DNA of 38,025 nucleotides, from assembly GCF_001905095.1 (NCBI RefSeq), contig NZ_LWLS01000114.1, positions 1 through 38,025 on the forward strand, given 5' to 3'. The position numbers were made by a program, and so were the translations under genes. Below are positions 32,816 through 38,025 of the stretch, one piece after another; the stretch's first letter is position 1; every line of letters starts with the position of its first letter. A model generated the notes under the pieces. It did not search any database, was not told the DNA's origin, and saw only the letters and a program-made list of their open reading frames with translations. Source of the stretch: Micromonospora sp. CB01531. Lineage in GTDB: Bacteria; Actinomycetota; Actinomycetes; Mycobacteriales; Micromonosporaceae.

Positions 32816-34507
32816 GTGCCCGCCTCGACACCCAGCCAACCACCGACGCAACCCCTCGCCGCGTTCGCGCGGGCGGTCCTCCTCGCGTTGGTCGCCGGTC
32901 TGACCCTGTTCGCCACCCGGGACGTCACCCAGCTCTGGTGGATCGGCCTGCTGGGCCTGGCCGGGCTGCCCGCCGTGCTGGCCCCGCAGCACCGGCTGTT
33001 CGGACCGCTCAGCCGGTTCGCCGAGGTGGTGGTCCTCGGCCTGGCCGCCAGCAAGATCGCCGCCGACACCCACCTGGCCGGGGTGACCGGCGGGTTGGGC
33101 GCCTCGGCGGTGCTGCCGTACCTCGCCGTGCCGGTCACCGTGACGGCGCTGCGCCGCCGGTTCCGGGAGGGCGCGGCACTGCTCGCCGTGGCCGCCGCCA
33201 CCCTGCTGGTCAGCGCGGCCTTCACCGTGGTCGGCGGCGGGCGGCAGCTCGGCCAGCTCGGCTACCTCGCGGTCTGCGCGCAGTGGCTGATCCTGGCCGC
33301 GCTCGGCCTCTACACGGCCGGCACGCTCCAGCGGGTGATGCGGGTGCGCGGCGAGGGCAAGCCCCAGCCGTACGCGGAGGCCACCCGGCTGCTGACCCAG
33401 CTGCGTACGGTCGCCCGCCAGCTGCCCGGCGCCACGCTCGACCCGGGCGGCATCTCCGAGCACCTGCTGGAGGAGCTGCGGGTGGTGGCGAAGACCGACC
33501 GGGGCGCGGTGCTGTCCGCCAGCGGCGGCGGCCGGCTCGTGGTGCTCGCCCAGGTCGGCGCGGACCGGGTGGACTGGGAGACCACGCTCGACGCGGACTC
33601 GGCGATCGCCGACGCCTGGGCGAGCCAGCAGCCGCAGACCGCGGCCCGCTCGCAGGCCCGCTCCCAGCAGACCGGCGAGGTGTCGGCCCTGATCGTGCCG
33701 CTGGTCGCCGGGGTACGCACGGTCGGCCTGGTGGTCATCGAGGCGGACACCGGGCACGCGTACCCGCCGCCGGTCGTGTCCCGGGTGACCGCGCTGACCG
33801 GTCCGGCGGCACTGCGGCTGGAGGCCGCGCTGCTCTTCGACGAGGTGCGGTCGCTGGCCACCAACGAGGAGCGGCAGCGGCTGGCCCGGGAGATCCACGA
33901 CGGGGTCGCCCAGGAGCTGGTGATGGTCGGGTACGGCATCGACAACGCCCTGGCCACCGTGCACGAAGACGCCGAGGAGACCGCCGACTCGCTGCGCACC
34001 CTGCGGCAGGAGGTCACCCGGGTGATCACCGAGCTGCGGCTGAGCCTGTTCGAGCTCCGCAGCGAGGTGGACCGGCACGGCGGCCTGGCCGCCGCGATCG
34101 CCGAGTACGCCCGCACTGTGGGCGCGTCCGGCGGGCTGCGGGTGCACCTGTCCCTGGACGAGTCGACCGCCCGGCTGCCCGCCGCGACCGAGGCCGAGTT
34201 GCTGCGCATCGCGCAGGAGGCGGTCACCAACGCGCGCAAGCACGCGGGGGCGTCGAACCTGTGGGTCACCTGCGCGGTGGACCCCCCGTACGCCCAGATC
34301 GAAGTGTCGGATGACGGTCACGGCATCGGTGACCAGCGCCCTGACGGGCACTACGGGCTTGCGATCATGGCCGAGAGGGCGGAACGTATCCGGGGCCGGC
34401 TGGAGATCAGACCGCGGCAACCAAGCGGCACGACCGTGGCGGTGGTGATCGGCTCCTCGCCCCGGCGCGATAAGGTGCGCGGCAGCGCAGCAGCAGAAGG
34501 GGAGTAA
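32816..34507 (+). CDS. Membrane sensor histidine kinase, NarL/HisKA_3 type
   Basis: The 563-residue sensor has four to five membrane segments in the first ~190 residues, a GAF-like domain (~225-345), then the HisKA_3 dimerisation domain with phospho-acceptor His361 (in REIHDGVAQEL), and an ATPase domain with EAVTNARKHA (N box) and VSDDGHGIG (G box). It autophosphorylates and passes phosphate to the response regulator that starts seven bases downstream. GTG 32816 lies 14 bases after the fadD stop, so it may be cotranscribed with fadD15. The sensory input is unknown. The C-terminal ~20 residues are Arg/Ala/Glu-rich and unconserved. Confidence 0.93.
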   Translation: MPASTPSQPPTQPLAAFARAVLLALVAGLTLFATRDVTQLWWIGLLGLAGLPAVLAPQHRLFGPLSRFAEVVVLGLAASKIAADTHLAGVTGGLGASAVLPYLAVPVTVTALRRRFREGAALLAVAAATLLVSAAFTVVGGGRQLGQLGYLAVCAQWLILAALGLYTAGTLQRVMRVRGEGKPQPYAEATRLLTQLRTVARQLPGATLDPGGISEHLLEELRVVAKTDRGAVLSASGGGRLVVLAQVGADRVDWETTLDADSAIADAWASQQPQTAARSQARSQQTGEVSALIVPLVAGVRTVGLVVIEADTGHAYPPPVVSRVTALTGPAALRLEAALLFDEVRSLATNEERQRLAREIHDGVAQELVMVGYGIDNALATVHEDAEETADSLRTLRQEVTRVITELRLSLFELRSEVDRHGGLAAAIAEYARTVGASGGLRVHLSLDESTARLPAATEAELLRIAQEAVTNARKHAGASNLWVTCAVDPPYAQIEVSDDGHGIGDQRPDGHYGLAIMAERAERIRGRLEIRPRQPSGTTVAVVIGSSPRRDKVRGSAAAEGE

Positions 34508-34514
34508 CCCGAGG

Positions 34515-35183
34515 ATGACCACTAGCCCGACACCGGCCACCCGTACCAAGGTTCTCCTTGTCGACGATCACGACCTGATCCGCAAGGGTCTGCGGCACGC
34601 CTTCGAGCGGGACCGGCAGTTCGAGGTCGTGGGCGAGGCCGCCACGGCAGCCGAAGGGGTTCGCCAGGCCGGCGCGCTCCAGCCGGACGTGGTGATCATG
34701 GACCTGCGACTCCCCGACGGCAGCGGCTTGGAGGCCACCCGCGCCCTCCGCAAGTCCAGCGCGTCGATGGGCATCGTCGTGCTGACCATGTACGCCGGCG
34801 ACGACCAACTGTTCGGTGCCCTAGAGGCGGGGGCCAGCGCCTTCGTGCCGAAGACCGCCCCGGCCGACGAGGTGGTCGCCGCCGCCCGGCACGCCGCCTC
34901 CTCGCCCAGCGCCTTCACCGCCGCCGACCTGGCCGAGGCGATGAAGCGTCGACTGGCTCCGTCCGGCCCGCAGCTCTCCCCGCGGGAGGGCCAGGTGCTG
35001 CGGCTGCTGGCCGACGGCATGAGCGTGGCCGGCATCGCCAAGCAGCTGTTCGTCAGCGAGTCGACCGCCAAGACGCACATCTCGAAGCTCTACGAGAAGC
35101 TGGGCGCGGCCAACCGGGCCCAGGCGCTGATGACCGCGCTGCGGCTCGGCCTGCTGGAGGCCCCGGACGCCCCCAAGTTCTGA
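34515..35183 (+). CDS. NarL/LuxR-type response regulator
   Basis: The 222-residue regulator has a receiver domain (12-127) with the acidic pair Asp17/Asp18, phospho-acceptor Asp63 in VVIMDLRLPDG, Thr91 and Lys113. A LuxR-type helix-turn-helix spans ~152-215: LSPREGQVLRLLADGMSVAG and then SESTAKTHISKLYEKLGA. ATG 34515 follows GGGGAGTAACCCGAGG and lies seven bases after the kinase stop, so it is the cognate partner in one operon. A perfect 18-bp terminator ends the unit. Target genes are unknown. Confidence 0.95.
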   Translation: MTTSPTPATRTKVLLVDDHDLIRKGLRHAFERDRQFEVVGEAATAAEGVRQAGALQPDVVIMDLRLPDGSGLEATRALRKSSASMGIVVLTMYAGDDQLFGALEAGASAFVPKTAPADEVVAAARHAASSPSAFTAADLAEAMKRRLAPSGPQLSPREGQVLRLLADGMSVAGIAKQLFVSESTAKTHISKLYEKLGAANRAQALMTALRLGLLEAPDAPKF

Positions 35184-35200
35184 GGCGTCCCGACCACCTG

Positions 35201-35241
35201 CCGAGAGGCCCGCGTCCGTGCTCCGGACGCGGGCCTCTCGG
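35201..35241 (+). terminator. 18-bp perfect hairpin after the two-component operon
   Basis: CCGAGAGGCCCGCGTCCG (35201-35218) is perfectly complementary to 35224-35241 with the 5-nt loop TGCTC. It begins 17 bases after the response regulator stop. It is followed by mixed sequence rather than a T-run, as usual for GC-rich actinobacteria. Confidence 0.85.
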
Positions 35242-35387
35242 GCATTCCGGGCGGCCGACGAACGCGTACGGTGAGGGACCGACCGCGCAGCGACGGCGGT
35301 CTTTGCACCGCGACAGCGGGGGGGCAGAATACCCGAGTGGTCCGCGCGGGGACGAGCCGCGCGTTGTTGACGCAAAAGGGGCAGGGC

Positions 35388-36200
35388 ATGCAGCGGCCGG
35401 ACTGGGCACCCGACACGATCGACATCGAGCGCCCCAGTGTGGCCCGCATGTACGACTACTACCTCGGCGGCTCGCACAACTTCGCGGCCGACCGCGCGGC
35501 CGCCCGGGCCATGGTGGACGCGGTGCCCGAGGCCCCGCTGATGGCCCAGGCCAACCGGGCCTTCCTCCGCCGGGCGGTGCAGTTCCTGGCCGATTCCGGG
35601 ATACGCCAGTTCCTCGACCTCGGTTCCGGTATCCCGACCGTCGGCAACGTGCACGAGATCGCCCAGCGGGCCGACCCGGCGTGCCGGGTGGTCTACGTCG
35701 ACGTCGACCCGGTCGCGGTGGCGCACAGCCGGGAGATCCTGGCCGGCAACGACCGGGCCACGGTGATCCAGGAGGACCTGCGCCGGCCAGCCGCGATCCT
35801 CGGGCACCCCGAGGTCAACCGGCTGCTGGACTTCTCCCAGCCGGTCGCTGTGCTGGTCGTGGCGGTGCTGCACTTCATCCCGCCGGAGGACCGGCCGGAG
35901 GAGATCCTGCGGACGCTGGGCAAGGCGCTGGCGCCCGGCAGCCACCTGGTGCTGTCGCAGGCCAGCGACGACGGCCGGAGCGAGACGGGCGAGCGGGCCG
36001 AGGCCGAGCGGGTCTACCGCCGCACCGACAACCAGCTCTGGATCCGTAGCCGGGCCGAGTTGGTCACGCTCTTCGACGGATTCGAGCTGGTCGACCCGGG
36101 CGTGGTCTGGGTACCGCAGTGGCGTCCGGAGTCGCCGGAGCAGGCGGAGGACGCCGAGCGATCAGTCTTCATCGGCGGCGTCGGGCGGCTCGGTGGGTGA
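35388..36200 (+). CDS. DUF574 SAM-dependent methyltransferase
   Basis: This 270-residue protein has the family-specific opening IDIERPSVARMYDYYLGGSH (about 11-30), followed by the SAM-binding block FLDLGSGIPTVGNVHE (~75-90), an acidic ribose-contact strand VVYVDVDPVA, and VLVVAVLHFIPPEDRP. This is a Rossmann methyltransferase family abundant in actinomycetes with no established physiological substrate. ATG 35388 is preceded by AAAAGGGGCAGGGC. The 3' end overlaps the GGDEF-EAL gene by eight bases, which suggests translational coupling and a possible functional link to c-di-GMP signalling. Confidence 0.88.
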   Translation: MQRPDWAPDTIDIERPSVARMYDYYLGGSHNFAADRAAARAMVDAVPEAPLMAQANRAFLRRAVQFLADSGIRQFLDLGSGIPTVGNVHEIAQRADPACRVVYVDVDPVAVAHSREILAGNDRATVIQEDLRRPAAILGHPEVNRLLDFSQPVAVLVVAVLHFIPPEDRPEEILRTLGKALAPGSHLVLSQASDDGRSETGERAEAERVYRRTDNQLWIRSRAELVTLFDGFELVDPGVVWVPQWRPESPEQAEDAERSVFIGGVGRLGG

Positions 36201-37953
36201 CGGAGCCACCGCCACGACCCGCTCCCGCCCCGGCACTTTCGCCCGGGCGTGGGCCAAGGCGGTCTCCGGCACCAGCTACCTGCCGATGACCCAGGCGCAG
36301 TTGGAGGCGCTGCTGCAACGGCTCGCCGAGCGGCTGGCCGTGGCGATCCGGTCCGAGCCGTTCGACCTGCGCATCGGTCAGCAGGTCGGGGCGGAGCTGG
36401 TGCAGGCGCACATCGCCTCCGCCGAGGGGCTGGGCCGTACCGTCGAGGTGATCCAGCTCCGCCTGGTACGCGACCTGGGTCTGGTCATCGACGACGTCGA
36501 GGACCGGATGGCGCGGCTGCTGGCCATGGTCGCCACCGGGTACGCCCGCGCCCTGCGCGACCGCACGCTGGACGAGCAGGAGTCGATCCGGCGGGCCGCG
36601 ATGGTGGCCCGCGCGGAGGCCGAGCGGGCGCTGCGGGAGAGCGAGGCGCGATTCCGCCACCAGGCCACCCACGACCCGCTGACCGACCTGCCCAACCGGA
36701 TCCTGTTCACCGAGCGGCTCACCGCCGCGATCGAGGCGCCCGGGCGGGGCGCCGACCGGATCGGGGTCTGCTTCCTCGACCTGGACCGCTTCAAGGTGGT
36801 CAACGACTCGCTCGGCCACCAGGTCGGCGACGCGCTGCTGTTGTCGGTGGCACAGCGACTGCGCCGGGCGCTCGGCGAGCATCTGGTGGCCCGGCTCGGC
36901 GGCGACGAGTTCGTCATCCTGGTCGAGCGCACCGCCTGCATCGAGGACGTGGTCAAGGTCGCCGAGGCGGCCCTCGCGGCGGTGAGCGAGCCGGCCCTCG
37001 TGGAGGGGCACGAGCTGACCGTGTCGGCCAGCATCGGGATCGTGGAGCGGCAGGTCGCGGGCACCACGCCGATCGAGCTGATGCGGGAAGCGGACAGCAC
37101 CCTGCACTGGGCCAAGGCCGCCGGCGGCGCCCGCTGGTCGGTCTTCGACGCCGACCGCAACCGTCGGGAGCTGGCCCGGTACGCCCTCTCGGCGGCGATC
37201 CCCACCGCCCTGGACCGGGGCGAGTTCTACCTCGACTACCAGCCGCTGACCTCGCTGGGCGACGGCCGGGTGCTCGGCATGGAGGCGCTGGTCCGCTGGC
37301 GGCACCCCGAGCTGGGCGTGCTCCAGCCGGACAGCTTCATCGGGCTGGCCGAGGAGACCGGGCTGATCGTCCGGCTCGGCAGCTGGGTGCTCGCCGAGGC
37401 CTGCCGGGAGGCGGGAAGCTGGTCGGCGGGCCGGCCCGACGCGCCGTTCGTCAGCGTCAACCTGGCCGTCCGTCAGCTGCACCGACCGGGCCTGGTGCAG
37501 GAGGTGGAGGGGGTGCTCCAGCGGACCGGGCTGCCCCCGGAACGGCTTCAGCTAGAGGTCACCGAGAGCACCATGATGAGCACGGTGGCCGAGCCTGTCC
37601 GCGCCCTGCGGGTGCTCAAGGAGCTCGGGGTCCGGATCGCCATCGACGACTTCGGCACCGGCTACTGCAACCTGGCGTACCTGCGGGACCTGCCGGTCAC
37701 CGAGCTGAAGGTGGCGGGCGAGTTCGTGACCGGGCTGCGCGCCCCGGCCGACGACCCGGGCAGCCGTACGGATGAGCGGATCCTCGCCTCGCTGGTGTCG
37801 CTCGCGCACGCCCTCGGGCTGACCGTCACCGCCGAGGGCGTGGAGACCGCCGGGCAGGCGGACCGGCTGCGGGCGATCGGCTGCGACGCCGGGCAGGGCT
37901 GGCACTTCGGCCGCCCCGCCCCGGCCGGCCAGATCCTCACCCACCCGGCCTGA
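36193..37953 (+). CDS. GGDEF-EAL bifunctional c-di-GMP enzyme
   Basis: The 586-residue cytosolic protein has a ~150-residue helical N-terminal domain (YLPMTQAQLEALLQRLAERL onward), a short coiled coil (~125-153), a GGDEF diguanylate cyclase domain (~155-320; GGDEF at 236-240, HDPLTDLPNR at its start) and an EAL phosphodiesterase domain (~330-580; EAL at 364-366). The EAL catalytic set seems present: Asn in SVNLAVRQL, Glu in LEVTEST, DDFGTG, Lys in TELKVAGEF, Glu in TAEGVET and Gln in DAGQGWHFG. The usual KID motif is KVA here. No RxxD inhibitory site stands five residues before GGDEF. GTG 36193 lies inside the preceding methyltransferase gene. Confidence 0.94.
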   Translation: MGDGATATTRSRPGTFARAWAKAVSGTSYLPMTQAQLEALLQRLAERLAVAIRSEPFDLRIGQQVGAELVQAHIASAEGLGRTVEVIQLRLVRDLGLVIDDVEDRMARLLAMVATGYARALRDRTLDEQESIRRAAMVARAEAERALRESEARFRHQATHDPLTDLPNRILFTERLTAAIEAPGRGADRIGVCFLDLDRFKVVNDSLGHQVGDALLLSVAQRLRRALGEHLVARLGGDEFVILVERTACIEDVVKVAEAALAAVSEPALVEGHELTVSASIGIVERQVAGTTPIELMREADSTLHWAKAAGGARWSVFDADRNRRELARYALSAAIPTALDRGEFYLDYQPLTSLGDGRVLGMEALVRWRHPELGVLQPDSFIGLAEETGLIVRLGSWVLAEACREAGSWSAGRPDAPFVSVNLAVRQLHRPGLVQEVEGVLQRTGLPPERLQLEVTESTMMSTVAEPVRALRVLKELGVRIAIDDFGTGYCNLAYLRDLPVTELKVAGEFVTGLRAPADDPGSRTDERILASLVSLAHALGLTVTAEGVETAGQADRLRAIGCDAGQGWHFGRPAPAGQILTHPA

Positions 37954-37957
37954 GCAC

Positions 37958-38025
37958 CGCGCCTCGCGCCTCGCGCCTCGCGCCTCGCGCCTCGCGCCCC
38001 GCGCCCCGCGCCCCGCGCCCCGCGC
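37958..38025. repeat. Heptanucleotide tandem repeat, open at window edge
   Basis: Five perfect copies of CGCGCCT (37958-37992) are followed by four of CGCGCCC (37993-38020) and a further partial unit that runs out of the window. It starts five bases after the GGDEF-EAL stop. A 7-bp unit is not a multiple of three, and copy number could vary by slippage. The full length is not visible. Confidence 0.9.

Overview
The window is a stretch of very GC-rich chromosome from a mycelial actinobacterium, most likely Micromonosporaceae (Micromonospora or a close relative). The grounds are extreme third-position GC, frequent GTG starts, leaderless-type promoters, a chitinase with a family-2 carbohydrate-binding module, and a phosphofructokinase with the pyrophosphate-type signature. 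This placement is an inference from sequence style and gene content; no 16S gene is present. No tRNA, rRNA, CRISPR array, insertion sequence, phage or clear biosynthetic cluster was found. The content is mainly core chromosome.

Layout. 1-2.1 kb: the end of a repeat-type (probably TPR) protein, then a short-chain polyprenyl diphosphate synthase. 2.2-5.7 kb: a small winged-helix protein of the Rv2175c family, divergent from a PASTA-type Ser/Thr kinase (PknL-like), then endonuclease IV, whose start is fused to a short tandem repeat. 5.8-8.9 kb (minus): a lipoprotein gene, class II DAHP synthase and a threonine aldolase-type enzyme. 9.1-12.6 kb: secreted chitinase and secreted SGNH lipase on the minus strand, with a thiol peroxidase of the glutathione peroxidase family between them. 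12.6-16.3 kb: an F420-reductase-like oxidoreductase, then GNAT, DUF2203, proC and phosphofructokinase on the minus strand. 16.6-22.1 kb: an Rv2179c-type exoribonuclease, a Crp-family regulator, a 69-residue unknown protein, and a very large zinc-ribbon/nucleotide-cyclase/ATPase/TPR protein. 22.1-28.7 kb: PlsC-type acyltransferase, a two-TM protein, trehalose-6-phosphate synthase, an alpha/beta hydrolase, a flavin monooxygenase and an EEP-family phosphohydrolase/nuclease. 28.7-32.8 kb: ROK glucokinase, DUF5304 protein and SRPBCC protein on the minus strand, divergent from a FadD15-type acyl-CoA synthetase. 32.8-35.2 kb: a NarL-type two-component pair. 35.4-38.0 kb: a DUF574 methyltransferase overlapping a GGDEF-EAL protein, then a heptanucleotide tandem repeat that runs off the window.

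The gene order idsA - Rv2175c - pknL - aroG - Rv2179c - acyltransferase - Rv2185c - fadD15 is the same backbone as Mycobacterium tuberculosis Rv2173-Rv2187. The glucokinase and phosphofructokinase also sit in the corresponding Streptomyces region (glkA, pfkA2). The window therefore looks like an ancient actinobacterial core block with lineage-specific genes inserted. Its themes are sugar-phosphate and phosphate-donor metabolism (PFK, glucokinase, OtsA), signalling (PknL, cyclase, CRP, two-component system, c-di-GMP) and envelope lipid synthesis (IdsA, PlsC, FadD).

The most unusual features are the following. (1) A 60-bp tandem repeat supplies both the pknL stop and the nfo start. (2) A composite hairpin plus G-rich element occurs twice, each time between convergent genes. 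(3) A CRP-like regulator with an intact cAMP-binding signature lies beside a giant cyclase. (4) The phosphofructokinase has Asp104/Lys124. (5) An alpha/beta hydrolase lacks its nucleophilic serine. (6) A heptamer minisatellite lies at the right edge. I saw no clearly new multi-gene system.
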